Positions 48,774-58,079 of a DNA stretch of 64,000 nt are shown here, one piece after another; position 1 is the stretch's first letter, and every line of letters starts with the position of its first letter. Position numbers and translations under genes: made by a program. Source of the stretch: Gemmobacter sp. 24YEA27. Its GTDB lineage: Bacteria > Pseudomonadota > Alphaproteobacteria > Rhodobacterales > Rhodobacteraceae. Below the pieces are notes generated by a model. The model saw nothing but the letters and a program-made list of their open reading frames with translations, ran no database searches and was not told the DNA's origin. The DNA is taken from the NCBI RefSeq assembly GCF_030052995.1, contig NZ_JASJPW010000004.1, forward strand, positions 1 through 64,000. Direction: 5' to 3'.

Positions 48774-48796
48774 CGTGCGCCACCATCGGGCGCACG
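48774..48796 (+). terminator. Hairpin after davB
   Basis: CGTGCGCC at 48774-48781 pairs with GGCGCACG at 48789-48796, 13 bases after the stop. There is no T-run. Confidence 0.45.
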
Positions 48797-48867
48797 GGCA
48801 AAGCGCGAGACCAATCAACAGACGTCTTGAGGGAAATTCCAGCAACTGAAGAAAAAACTGCGGCCAT

Positions 48868-48893
48868 TTCACTGTAATATGTTGTATTATAAT
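48868..48893 (+). promoter_or_regulatory. AT-rich promoter-like patch before the glycan genes
   Basis: TATAAT at 48888-48893 with TTCACT at 48868-48873; the 14-base spacing is short for a sigma-70 promoter, so this is tentative. The 309-base gap 48762-49070 otherwise holds no gene and is the most AT-rich patch in the region. Confidence 0.3.
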
Positions 48894-49070
48894 GGATTTA
48901 TAGGTTTTTTCTGAGGGCAGGGGCGCGAAGGCCTGCCATCGCGCCCGACCCATGCGTCACGCCCGCCCGATGGGGTGGTGCAGCGCATTGACGCTCCTCG
49001 CAAAAACCTCAAATCTGGGCCTGTCAGCGGGGCGAGCCTGGGTGCTCCTGGACGTATCGGATAAAATGCT

Positions 49071-51263
49071 ATGAGCGGGTCAGGAGTTCTCGTCTGTATC
49101 AGGATCAACGCGACGAGGACGAACCACCAGTCCTGGGGTGAAAGCCAATACGCGGAAGGCCTGGCCCGCGCCATCCGGTGGCATGCAGGCTGTGAGGCTG
49201 TTCTGGTGTTTCGGGGCGAAGAGCCGGAGCCGTCCGCGCAGCCCTCGGTTCTCTTGCAGATCGCTGGCCCGCATCTGGAAGAGCCTGTCGCGGGGATGGC
49301 CAATCTGCTCTGGATGATCAGTCCGCCGAACGTGGCGCCGATCGGGATGTTGCGGCGCTATCAGGCACTGTTCATCGGCTCAGAGAAGCTCGCGTCCCAG
49401 CTGAGGGATCATGGGCTTGCGGCAGATTACCTGCCTCAGGCCACCGAATGTGCCCGTTTCCATCCCTTGCGGCGTCCGGCGGGGGCGGATGAGATTCCGC
49501 TGGCCTTTGTCGGCGGCTATGCCCCCCGCGTGGATCGCCGCATTATCCTTTGGGCGGCAGAGGCCGGGTTCGAGCCGCAGATCTGGGGGCCGGGCTGGAA
49601 GGATGTGGTGCCCGCCCGTCTCTGGCGGGGCGAGCGCCTGAATTCTGAGGCGCTTGCAGAGGTCTATGCCAGCGCCCGCATCCTGCTGAACAGCCATATG
49701 CCGCTGATGGCGACGCAGGGCTTCATGAGCAACCGGAGTTATGATGCGCTGGCCAGCGGGGCGCTTGTTGTCTCGGACCGGGTATCCGGCTTCCACGATC
49801 CGGATTTTCCCGAGATCCGGCAGGTTGCCGGGCAGGAAGAGCTGGTGTCGACGCTGAAACAACTGCTCGCGGCGCCACCCGTCGGTTTGCCGTACCGGAT
49901 TGCCCTGCATGATCGTGTGGTCTCCCGATACGGCTTTGACAGGGCTGCGGGCGTGATCCTTGACCGGGCGCGTTCGCTGATCAGCGGCTCTTCCAGTGCC
50001 GTCGCGGCCTTCTCTCCGGGTCGATCAGTTCCGATGCCCACAGCCGGCAGCGCGGCCTCTGTGGCAGATGATGTCCGGTCGACCGTTCTGGCCGCAGCGC
50101 AAGAGATCGTCACTGCGCTGTATTATCTGGAGCAGGGCGGGCCTGCCCCCTTGCCCTCCGACACCGGTAGCACGGGCATCATCCACGTACTCTCGGCGGA
50201 TCTTCACGAGATGCGGCAGCTCGCCCGGCGCGGGGCCGCACCTGACCGGACAGCCCGGATCGAGAGGATTGCAGGCCGTGCGCGCAGGGTGATCGAAGCT
50301 TTGGAGGATCGCGCCTCTCCCCTGCACCTGCATGTCACGCCGAAATTGCTTGAGCCGGTGTTGACCCGGATTGTGAGCAATGAGCCGCTCTGGGCGCATG
50401 GTCCTCAGGGTTTTGTGCGCGAACGGGGCAAGGCGGGATTGCCGCTGCGCCCGAGGGCGCAATGTGCCGGGACGGACCGTCCGGTGGGTGTGTTCCTGCA
50501 CCTTTATTATGACGAGCTGGCGCCGGTCTTTGCCGCGAGGCTCGTGCATATTACCGTGCCGTTCCGCCTCTATGTGTCAACTGACACCGATGAGAAGGCG
50601 AGGCGCATCCGCGCGCATCTGCCGGATGCCGAGATCCGGGTATTTGCGAACCGGGGCCGCGATATCTGGCCCAAACTGTATGGCTTTGCCGCTGCCCATG
50701 CCCGCCATGACATCGTGCTGCATCTGCATGGCAAACGCTCGCTGCATTCCGACAGGCTGGATGACTGGCTGGCGCATATTCTCGGCTGCCTGCTCGGTTC
50801 GGAAGGCGAGGTGAACCGGATCCTGTCCTTTTTCGGGTCGATCCCCAGGCTGGGCATGGTGGTTCCGGTCACATATCGCGCCGTGCTTGGTGCGGCACAT
50901 TGGGGGGCGAACCGCGATATCGCGCGCGAACTGGCACGGCGGATGGCGCTGCCCGGTCCGCTGCCCGACAATGACAGACTGCGCTTTCCGGTGGGGTCGA
51001 TGTTCTGGGCCCGCAGCGCCACGCTCCGCCCGCTTCAGGATCTGGCGCTTGGGCAGGAGGCGTTCCCGCCCGAGGCTGGCCAGGTTGACGGGACCCTTGC
51101 CCATGCGATCGAGAGGATGCTTGGTGTCAGCTGTCAGGCAGGCGGAGCCGATATCCTGCCGGTGATGGGAGGCGGCACGCAGCTTCATCGCAAGTACCAG
51201 GTCCCCTTCACATCCAATCGAGACCTGCGCGAGGCGCTTGCGAGCGGAGCCTTCAATGACTGA
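49071..51263 (+). CDS. Glycosyltransferase with C-terminal rhamnan-synthesis (RgpF-like) domain
   Basis: 730 residues, no membrane segments. Residues 1 to about 300 are a CgeB-like glycosyltransferase (GESQYAEGLARAIRWHAG, VGGYAPRVDRRIILWAAEAG, FMSNRSYDALASGALVVSDR). After a Ser/Pro-rich linker, residues about 465 to 720 are RgpF-like: GVFLHLYYDELAPVFAARL, FANRGRDIWPKLYGFAAAHA, DIVLHLHGKRSLHSDRLDDW, MVVPVTYRAVLGAAHWGANR. Likely builds a surface polysaccharide. The next gene overlaps by eight bases. Confidence 0.84.
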   Translation: MSGSGVLVCIRINATRTNHQSWGESQYAEGLARAIRWHAGCEAVLVFRGEEPEPSAQPSVLLQIAGPHLEEPVAGMANLLWMISPPNVAPIGMLRRYQALFIGSEKLASQLRDHGLAADYLPQATECARFHPLRRPAGADEIPLAFVGGYAPRVDRRIILWAAEAGFEPQIWGPGWKDVVPARLWRGERLNSEALAEVYASARILLNSHMPLMATQGFMSNRSYDALASGALVVSDRVSGFHDPDFPEIRQVAGQEELVSTLKQLLAAPPVGLPYRIALHDRVVSRYGFDRAAGVILDRARSLISGSSSAVAAFSPGRSVPMPTAGSAASVADDVRSTVLAAAQEIVTALYYLEQGGPAPLPSDTGSTGIIHVLSADLHEMRQLARRGAAPDRTARIERIAGRARRVIEALEDRASPLHLHVTPKLLEPVLTRIVSNEPLWAHGPQGFVRERGKAGLPLRPRAQCAGTDRPVGVFLHLYYDELAPVFAARLVHITVPFRLYVSTDTDEKARRIRAHLPDAEIRVFANRGRDIWPKLYGFAAAHARHDIVLHLHGKRSLHSDRLDDWLAHILGCLLGSEGEVNRILSFFGSIPRLGMVVPVTYRAVLGAAHWGANRDIARELARRMALPGPLPDNDRLRFPVGSMFWARSATLRPLQDLALGQEAFPPEAGQVDGTLAHAIERMLGVSCQAGGADILPVMGGGTQLHRKYQVPFTSNRDLREALASGAFND

Positions 51264-52392
51264 TCTGCCGCCTGTTGTGTTCGGCGCGCCGATGCTGCCC
51301 GACCCCGCCCGTCTCGCCAGCCTGACCGCCGAGGCGCTGGATGCCGGCTGGCTGACCAATGGCGGTGTATTGCATATGCGGCTGGAACACGCGCTGAGTG
51401 CGTGGCAGCACGCGGAGGATACGGTCTCACTGACCTCATCAGGGACGATGGCGCTGACACTTGCGCTGATGCTGGGTGAGCTGCCGGCAGGAGCCGAGGT
51501 CATCACCACCCCGCTCACATTTGCCGCGACAGCGCAGGCGATTGCAGCGCTCGGGCTGGTGCCGGTCTTTGCCGATGTCGATCCAGACCGGCTGACGCTC
51601 TGCCCGCGCGCGGTTGAGGCGGCGATCACGCCGCGCACGGCGGCCATTCTGCCGGTGCATTTCCTGGGGATACCCTGCGATGTCGCGGCGCTGGCGGCCC
51701 TTGCGCGGCGGCATGGCCTCTGGCTGGTCTATGATGCCGCCCATGCCTTCGGGGCCGAGATTGACGGCATTCCGATTGGTCACTTCGGCGATGCCTCGGC
51801 CTTTTCCCTGCATGCGACCAAATTGCTGAACACGGCTGAGGGCGGGTTTGTCGTGACGCGCGGCAATCAGGCGGCGGCGCTGCGCCGGCTGCGCAATTTC
51901 GGGCTGGAACAGGGGCGGGCGACCGGGCCGGGCCTCAATGGCAAACTTTCGGAACTGCATGCCGCCATGGGGCTCGCCCTCTTGCCCGATCTGCCGGCAG
52001 AGCTGACCGCGCGCCGGGCGTTGCGCCAGGCTTATGACAGTGCATTCTCCGGCTTGCCTGGGCTGCGGCTGCATCGGGCAGGGGGCGAAATCCCCGGCTA
52101 TTATGCGCTGCGTCTTGCGCCGGATCTGCGCGCGCGGCTCGTGCTGGCCCTCGCCGAGGGGCGCATCTTCGCGCGAGATCACTTTCCGCTGCTTTGCGGT
52201 CCTGGCACATACTGGGCCGGAGACGGTATCGTGACCGCCTCCGGCACGTCCCCGGTGGCGCCGGAGGCAGGGCCTGAAATTCTCTGCCTGCCCTTTCATG
52301 GCCGTATTACTGCGCCACAGCTGGCCCGCATCACCGCCATCGTTTCGGCGGTGCTTGATCACAGCGACCCCAAACCGGAGCAGGCCGAATGA
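51256..52392 (+). CDS. DegT/DnrJ/EryC1/StrS family sugar aminotransferase
   Basis: 378 residues, PLP fold-type I. Motifs are VSLTSSGTMALTLALMLGEL, VITTPLTFAATAQAIAALGL, DAAHAFGAEIDGIPIGHFGD with the cofactor Asp, and FSLHATKLLNTAEGGFVVT with the PLP Lys. These enzymes transaminate keto-sugar nucleotides. It sits between the glycosyltransferase and a hexapeptide acetyltransferase, so an N-acetylated amino sugar is the likely product. The start at 51256 overlaps the previous stop. Confidence 0.9.
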   Translation: MTDLPPVVFGAPMLPDPARLASLTAEALDAGWLTNGGVLHMRLEHALSAWQHAEDTVSLTSSGTMALTLALMLGELPAGAEVITTPLTFAATAQAIAALGLVPVFADVDPDRLTLCPRAVEAAITPRTAAILPVHFLGIPCDVAALAALARRHGLWLVYDAAHAFGAEIDGIPIGHFGDASAFSLHATKLLNTAEGGFVVTRGNQAAALRRLRNFGLEQGRATGPGLNGKLSELHAAMGLALLPDLPAELTARRALRQAYDSAFSGLPGLRLHRAGGEIPGYYALRLAPDLRARLVLALAEGRIFARDHFPLLCGPGTYWAGDGIVTASGTSPVAPEAGPEILCLPFHGRITAPQLARITAIVSAVLDHSDPKPEQAE

Positions 52393-53102
52393 AATCCACC
52401 ACCGATTTCGACGAGATCACCGTCTTCGGCGCGCGCGGGCATAGTCTGATGATCCTGCGCGGACTTGAGGAATACTGGCGGGGCCGCGTCCGTGTCCGGG
52501 CGCTGATTGATGAAATCGAGAACGGGTTCGTGCATCCCGGCCTTGGTGTGCCGGTGATCTCGTCGGCTGCGCGGCTGCGTGACCACGCAGCCCTGCCTGT
52601 GCTGCTGACGGTCTCGAACCCGGGATTGCGGCGCCGGGTGGCCGGGGGGCTGCGCGAGGAAGGTGCAACTCTTGCCACCGCCTGCTGCCCCGATCTGCCG
52701 CATGTCGATCCGGATGTGCAATTCGGCCCCGGTTCGATCACCATGCCCTGGACCCGGCTAGGGCCGGCGGTGAGGATCGGCGCCTGTGCGATGATCCTGT
52801 CCTCCAGCATCGGCCATGATGTGGAGATCGGCGATTTCTCAACGCTGGCGATCGAATCCGCCCTGGCCGGGCATGTGAAGATCGGCGAAAGCGTGAATAT
52901 CGCTCCGAGGGGGGCGGTTATGAATGGCAGCCGCCGCCGGGTGATGGAGATCGGCGACGGGGCAGAGATCGGCGGTGGCGCAGTGGTGATCGGTAAGGTT
53001 GCGGCCGGGGCGCGCATGATCGGCAATCCGGCCATGCCGATCCGCGACTGGGTCAGGCTTCGCCGTCTGTTGCGGAATGAAACCGGCTCAGAAGCGCTGT
53101 GA
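52389..53102 (+). CDS. NeuD-like sugar O/N-acyltransferase (hexapeptide repeats)
   Basis: 237 residues. The N-terminal part binds a nucleotide sugar (DEITVFGARGHSLMILRGL), and the C-terminal left-handed beta-helix has hexapeptide repeats such as GACAMILSSSIGHDVEIGDF, KIGESVNIAPRGAVMNGS and EIGGGAVVIGKVAAGARMIG. It is coupled to the aminotransferase by ATGA and probably acetylates the amino sugar that enzyme makes. Its last 50 bases overlap the convergent glycosyltransferase gene. Confidence 0.87.
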   Translation: MKSTTDFDEITVFGARGHSLMILRGLEEYWRGRVRVRALIDEIENGFVHPGLGVPVISSAARLRDHAALPVLLTVSNPGLRRRVAGGLREEGATLATACCPDLPHVDPDVQFGPGSITMPWTRLGPAVRIGACAMILSSSIGHDVEIGDFSTLAIESALAGHVKIGESVNIAPRGAVMNGSRRRVMEIGDGAEIGGGAVVIGKVAAGARMIGNPAMPIRDWVRLRRLLRNETGSEAL

Positions 53103-55533
53103 CATAGGGCCCGAAGCCGGTCTCCCTCCGGATCAGCCGGCGCAGATCCCGGCGGGACCCGGAAGTGACCGCATTGGCGGCGGCACCCGCTGCCGCGACA
53201 AATCCCGCCTCATCCTCGGGGGGCAGGAAACGCCCGACGCCCTCCGTCATCCCGATCAGGCCGATATCGGCGGCATAGCCGACAAAGGGCGTGCCAACCG
53301 CTGCGGCATGGATCGCGGTGGTCGGCCCCGGATCCTGGCGCGAGGTCAGCAGATAAACGTCAGCGGCACGATACCAGCCGAGGCAATCCTCGACAAATCC
53401 GGGCAGGGTCAGGGGCAGCCCCCCGGCCAGGGCGGCATTCGCGAGATCCCTGGCCCAGGCGTCCAGCACCCCCAGCCAGACAAAGCGCGCGCCGGGCTGC
53501 GCCGCCCGGATCCGCCGGGCCGCGTCGAGAAACAGATCAAAGCCTTTGCGCTTGTCGGCATGGCCGGCGCCGATAAAGACCGGCCCGTCCTGCCGCTGCC
53601 GCCACAGCCGCGCGCGCCGGAATGAGGCCAGCGGCGTCGGGGGCGGAATGATCCCTGGCCGCAATTGCCCGACAGGGCAGGGGTCCCCCGCCGGCGGCCC
53701 AGCCTTGCCCCGAGAGGTCCCCTGCGAGATGAGCGGTGAAATGCCCCGTGAAATCTGCGGCATCGAGGCAATCAGCCGGGCGCCCGCCGCTTGCGCCAGA
53801 CGAAGATCCGGCATCAGGCCCTGGTCCCGGATGTAATCGGGCATCTCATGCAGCAGCACCAGACAGTCGAGACCTGCCTGCGCCAGAGGCACCGCAAGCC
53901 CGGCGGCGGCACTGGTATTGATCAGCGCAGCCGTGCCCTGCGGCAGCGCTGAGGCCAGCCCGGTCGCATCCCATCCCTCTGCGAGGATGAAAACGGGGCC
54001 AAGCGCCCGAAACCTGTCGAGCAAAGGCCCGGCATTGCCCATAAGGAAAACCGGATCATAGCCCCGGGTGCCAAGGGCGCGCGCCAGATCGAGCGTCAGG
54101 ATCGGCACCCCGGCCTTTTGCGCGTCATGGCAGACCAGCACGAAGGGGCGTGGCCGTCCGGTCATCGCAGCCGCCATGGCGGCGCCTGACATTGCCGCAT
54201 CGACAGGTGTTGGCCGCGGCAAAAATCCTAGCGCAGAGCCTTCGGTGACATAATGGCGAAACGGGTGGCTTTGGCCGAGCGCGAGGTAACACCGGCGATA
54301 GAAACCGGCATCGAACCCTTTGGAAGGCGAGCGCCCCTCGGCATCGCCATGGAGGATGAAATGCCGCACGGGATCTTGCGCGGGGCCGCGCAGGTCGGGA
54401 TTGGCCTCGAGGTAATCCTCGGGGTCAATCAGGGGGTGGGGCTGGCGTTTCTGACCTTTTGCCACCCGCAACAGATAGTCCTCTGCCGCGCTGGCAGCTT
54501 TTTTGTGCCAGTTCGGGTAGCTCGCTTTATAGAACTTAGTGGAGAAATAGGGGGATGGGTCCAGTCCCCTTGCATCGCCATGGCTTTGGAAATGACGCCA
54601 TGCCTCGCTTGTGCTCAGGCCATTCCCGCACTGACTGAGATAATAAACAGGATCGAACAGCCCCTGATGGATGAGCTGGTTCCGGGTGATATCTGCAGAG
54701 TGCATTTCTGTCGGTTGCTTGTCCCGGGAGGGCAGGGGGCGAGGATCGCCAGGCGCGAAAATGCTGCCGTCATGGTGTGACCAATGTGCCGGACCTGCGG
54801 GCCGTGCCTGATCTTCCCCAGGCCGGAAAAGCGAGGCCGCCATCGCCGCCATCGATCCTGTTGTGCAGCGCGAAACACCGTGAAGCTCACTGGCACGGTC
54901 TGTCACAAACGCGCCGATCACCTCCAGGGCGCGGTCGCTGCCAGGCGGAACGGTGTTGCGAAGCACGTCCAGGACATGCGCCGGATCCGGCTCTGAAAGG
55001 CTGACGATATAGTCAAACGCCGTCAGCACTCCGAACCCGGTCAGCATCGGGATCCGGTCTGCGGCCCGCTGCCGCACAAGGCGCCGCACCAGCTCTGCAA
55101 GCAAGACGAAGTAACGTGCCGGGGCCGGGCCCGCATGCAAAACCCTGTTGGTCAGCACCCGGCCGAGAACAGTGCGCGCCCTCCGGACCATGGGAGTTAG
55201 GTCCTCCGCCGGGGCCGAGAGCGCGAATACCGGATGTCCGGATCGCAACAGCTGCGGGGCGAGGGGGCCGGGCAGAAAGGCCGGGTCGACATAGAGCCCG
55301 CCTTCCGCCGCCAGCCGGTGATACCGGAAATAGTCCGATGCCATTGCAGGGACCGAGCAGGCAAGAAAGCCTGCCAGCGCCTCCCCCCCGAAATGCCGTT
55401 CGAGATAGTCGGCGGCGGTCTTGCGATCAAAGAGCTGGTACTGTCCGGGGAAGGTGCGCGCCCATTCGCTCTGCCGGCGGCGGGTCTCTGGCGGGCAGTC
55501 AGCTTGATGCCAGTATTGAATGACCATGCTCAT
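53053..55533 (-). CDS. Multidomain glycosyltransferase (GT32-like plus GT4-like)
   Basis: 826 residues. Residues 1 to 200 resemble the sugar-binding region of OCH1-type transferases (VIQYWHQADCPPETRRRQSE, ASDYFRYHRLAAEGGLYVDP), although the second acid of the usual DXD is missing (VDPAF). Residues about 290 to 440 hold three copies of a repeat such as FDPVYYLSQCGNGLSTSEAW, IDPEDYLEANPDLRGPAQDP and FDAGFYRRCYLALGQSHPF. The rest is a group-1 transferase (VFIGAGHADKRKGFDLFLDA, LTLPGFVEDCLGWYRAADVY, AAVGTPFVGYAADIGLIG). Probably adds sugars to the same surface glycan as the neighbouring genes. Confidence 0.8.
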   Translation of the reverse strand: MSMVIQYWHQADCPPETRRRQSEWARTFPGQYQLFDRKTAADYLERHFGGEALAGFLACSVPAMASDYFRYHRLAAEGGLYVDPAFLPGPLAPQLLRSGHPVFALSAPAEDLTPMVRRARTVLGRVLTNRVLHAGPAPARYFVLLAELVRRLVRQRAADRIPMLTGFGVLTAFDYIVSLSEPDPAHVLDVLRNTVPPGSDRALEVIGAFVTDRASELHGVSRCTTGSMAAMAASLFRPGEDQARPAGPAHWSHHDGSIFAPGDPRPLPSRDKQPTEMHSADITRNQLIHQGLFDPVYYLSQCGNGLSTSEAWRHFQSHGDARGLDPSPYFSTKFYKASYPNWHKKAASAAEDYLLRVAKGQKRQPHPLIDPEDYLEANPDLRGPAQDPVRHFILHGDAEGRSPSKGFDAGFYRRCYLALGQSHPFRHYVTEGSALGFLPRPTPVDAAMSGAAMAAAMTGRPRPFVLVCHDAQKAGVPILTLDLARALGTRGYDPVFLMGNAGPLLDRFRALGPVFILAEGWDATGLASALPQGTAALINTSAAAGLAVPLAQAGLDCLVLLHEMPDYIRDQGLMPDLRLAQAAGARLIASMPQISRGISPLISQGTSRGKAGPPAGDPCPVGQLRPGIIPPPTPLASFRRARLWRQRQDGPVFIGAGHADKRKGFDLFLDAARRIRAAQPGARFVWLGVLDAWARDLANAALAGGLPLTLPGFVEDCLGWYRAADVYLLTSRQDPGPTTAIHAAAVGTPFVGYAADIGLIGMTEGVGRFLPPEDEAGFVAAAGAAANAVTSGSRRDLRRLIRRETGFGPYVTALLSRFHSATDGEA

Positions 55534-56225
55534 GGCCAGCGTTGCACCTTCATCTCTCGCATGTTCCAGCCGGGCCCTGCCTGACCACTATATGAATGTC
55601 GGCAAGGCCTTGTTTCATGACTGGAATATGGCGCAGAGTGGCAGTTCTTTGCAATGATCCCCTTCGGCTGAGCCGCGGCAACCGCAACCTGGCGGAAAGC
55701 CCTGGGCGACACGGCAGTCGCGCCCTCCCTCTCAAGGCACCCGCGCTGCAGGAGGCTGGAAGCCAGTTGCGCCAGCTATGGGTGAGGCAACGCATGAGGC
55801 GTTTAACCATTCCGGTCAGAAACCCGACAGGCGGAAACGAAGGAAGCCCGGAGCCGGTGGAAAAGCTGCGGTCCGGGCTTTGCTATGCCGGTGTTTTTCA
55901 GGTTTTCATGGAAACCGTATAGAGGTCCGATAATGCAAGATTATTGATCGTATTGTGAAGCTGACGGGCGCGGCGGATAATGGCAAAAAAATGAAAATAT
56001 ACCGCCTCAAGGTGCTGGCGTAACCGGTTTCGCGACATCTCAGGGTGGCCTCTCGCACCGGTCTCAGTTCTCATGATTACTATGTTGACCTGGTGGCTGA
56101 TGCGGCACCCTCCGCTCGAAGCTTGCCCACATTTCTGGTCCCGAGCAGCAGGAATGGAGGAGGAGAAGCGGAGGTGGCCGTTGCGGGCACCCTCTCGTGC
56201 CCCGCCCGCGCGCCGGGCCGATTGC
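55534..56225. other. About 690 bases without a gene
   Basis: No open frame has family features or a ribosome site. The part 55920-56010 is AT-rich (runs such as TATTGATCGTATTGTGAAG and GGCAAAAAAATGAAAATA) and could hold the promoter of the minus-strand glycosyltransferase. I see no repeats or RNA gene. Confidence 0.45.
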
Positions 56226-56250
56226 CGGGGGCCGGATCTGCCGGCCCCCG
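56226..56250 (-). terminator. Strong hairpin ending the sugar-importer operon
   Basis: CGGGGGCCGG at 56226-56235 pairs perfectly with CCGGCCCCCG at 56241-56250, ten bases after the stop of the BtpA-family gene on the minus strand. It lacks a T-run but is very stable. Confidence 0.55.
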
Positions 56251-56259
56251 CGGCGCGCT

Positions 56260-57066
56260 TCAGCGCCTCATCTTGCGAACAATATCCATGAACTCCTGCG
56301 CGCGTTTGGGATCGACCGCATTCCAGGTGTGACCGTCGAGCTTGAGCGACGAGCCCACAACACAGCCATCGGCGATCTTCAGCACATCCTCGACGGTGGC
56401 ATGTTTCACGCCGGTATTGGCCAGAACCGGCGTATCAGGCAGGACCTTTTTGACCGATTCCAGATCGATCATCTTTGCGGATTCACCGGTTATCGCACCG
56501 GACACCAGCACAGCATCCGGGATCGATGAGAAGACCGCCGAACGCGCACGATCTGCAAGCGGCCGGCTGTCAAGCGAGGCCGCGAATTCTGCAGAGACAT
56601 TGTTCAGGATCACCAGGTCCTTTCGGTCCAGCTGGCGTGCCCGGCGCATCGCCCGACCGGCGTTCGGGGTCCAGGGCCCCATATCCGAGGCATAGGTGCC
56701 GGTGAAAATCTCACGCACAAAGGAGGCGCCGGTCGCCGCCGCCAGGGCCACGGTGCTGTCGGGATCCCAGAGCACATTGACGCCAAAGGGTTTCTGGATC
56801 TTTTCACGCAGGCGACCGATCACGAAACCCATCGCCGAAGTCGTGGCGATATCGACCTTCAGCTCATAGGGGCGATCATTTTCATTGCCAAACATAACCG
56901 CATCGACACCGGCCGCCTGGAGCGCCTCCAGATCCTTCAATGCGCCCTGATAGATCCCCTCGATACCTGCATCGGCATCGTAAAGGGGGGTGCCGGGCAT
57001 CGGGTTCAGGTGAACCATCGCAATGACTGGTCTGATCCCCGGGAAAAGCTGGGCGAATTTTGTCAT
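56260..57066 (-). CDS. BtpA/SgcQ family TIM-barrel protein
   Basis: 268 residues. It shows the family start GIRPVIAMVHLNPMPGTPLY and then DLEALQAAGVDAVMFGNEND, FGVNVLWDPDSTVALAAATG, DAVLVSGAITGESAKMIDL and CVVGSSLKLDGHTWNAVDP. BtpA was named for a photosystem I assembly factor, but family members are often encoded next to sugar transporters, as SgcQ is, and are probably enzymes on phosphorylated sugars. The start at 57066 follows AAGGAGA. It is the last gene of a sugar-importer operon. Confidence 0.87.
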   Translation of the reverse strand: MTKFAQLFPGIRPVIAMVHLNPMPGTPLYDADAGIEGIYQGALKDLEALQAAGVDAVMFGNENDRPYELKVDIATTSAMGFVIGRLREKIQKPFGVNVLWDPDSTVALAAATGASFVREIFTGTYASDMGPWTPNAGRAMRRARQLDRKDLVILNNVSAEFAASLDSRPLADRARSAVFSSIPDAVLVSGAITGESAKMIDLESVKKVLPDTPVLANTGVKHATVEDVLKIADGCVVGSSLKLDGHTWNAVDPKRAQEFMDIVRKMRR

Positions 57067-57139
57067 ATCAGTCTCCTTGCTCCGCCGGCCACAAGCGGCG
57101 ATCTGGCGGAAATGGGTTAGAGGGTTGAAGAAAGGGCGC

Positions 57140-58015
57140 TCAGGTCTTCCGACGCTCAAGCAGCCAGAAGAAGAAAACGGTGATCACCAGGATGATCAGC
57201 AAAAGCAGGAAGGCGGCCGCGCTGCCCTCATTGACCTGAAGCCCCTGGAACGCGCGCTTATATGCAAAGAAGGACAGCAGTTCGGTCGAAACCCCAGGGC
57301 CGCCCTTGGTCAGCACATAGATCAGATCATAGGTGCGGAATTCATTGATCAGCTGGATCACGATGGCGATGGCCGAGACGGGGCGCAGAAGCGGCAGCGT
57401 GATATACCAGAACTGTTGGAACGGCCCGGCCCCATCAACTTCGGCGGCTTCATAAGGTTCGCGCGGCAGCGAGGCGAGGCCTGCGGAAAGCAGCAGCACG
57501 ACGAAGGAGGTCTGCTGCCAGATATCGATTGAGATCAGCGTGGAAAGCGCGAGGGAGCTGTCGCCAAGCCAGTCGATCATCGGCAGGCCCATCGCCGCCA
57601 GGCTCTGGTTGATAATGCCGAGATTGGGCTGCAAAAGCATCCGCCAGATCAAAGCAACCGCCACCGGCGACATCGCCATAGGCAGAGTGAGAATTGCGAA
57701 GTAGAAGCCTCGCATCGCGAACACCTGGCGCAGCATCAATGCGAGTCCGAGGCCGATGATGAACTCGCCAATCACCGCTGCAACCGAATAGCGCAGCGTC
57801 AGCCATAGCGAGTGCCAGAACAGCGGTTCCGACATGATCTTCGCGAAATTCACAATCCCTGCGAAATGCAGATCAGGGCGGATCATTGTCATGGTGGAAA
57901 GCGAGATTGCCAGCGCATAAAACAGCGGAATCCCCATCACCAGCGCCAGCATGGCAAGGCCAGGCGCGGCAAAGCTCCAGCCGGCACGGATCCTGTTTCT
58001 TGCAATCACGCTCAT
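57140..58015 (-). CDS. Sugar ABC transporter permease (MalF-like, CUT1)
   Basis: 291 residues with six membrane segments. The cytoplasmic EAA loop reads EPYEAAEVDGAGPFQQFWYI followed by TLPLLRP. Other family parts are LPMAMSPVAVALIWRMLLQP and VLTKGGPGVSTELLSFFAY. The start at 58015 follows AAGGAGCGCTCC. It pairs with the MalG-like permease at 59394-60194 and the ATPase at 60191-61299; the binding protein gene lies between the two permeases. Confidence 0.91.
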   Translation of the reverse strand: MSVIARNRIRAGWSFAAPGLAMLALVMGIPLFYALAISLSTMTMIRPDLHFAGIVNFAKIMSEPLFWHSLWLTLRYSVAAVIGEFIIGLGLALMLRQVFAMRGFYFAILTLPMAMSPVAVALIWRMLLQPNLGIINQSLAAMGLPMIDWLGDSSLALSTLISIDIWQQTSFVVLLLSAGLASLPREPYEAAEVDGAGPFQQFWYITLPLLRPVSAIAIVIQLINEFRTYDLIYVLTKGGPGVSTELLSFFAYKRAFQGLQVNEGSAAAFLLLLIILVITVFFFWLLERRKT

Positions 58016-58042
58016 GGAGCGCTCCTTCCAGGGGGTTATGGG

Positions 58043-58070
58043 GCCTCCGGACCCGGACGGGCCCGGAGGC
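58043..58070 (-). other. Hairpin between binding-protein and permease genes
   Basis: GCCTCCGG at 58043-58050 pairs perfectly with CCGGAGGC at 58063-58070, ten bases after the binding-protein stop. It probably protects the abundant binding-protein message, as at 17449-17479. Confidence 0.5.
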
Positions 58071-58079
58071 AAACAGAGG

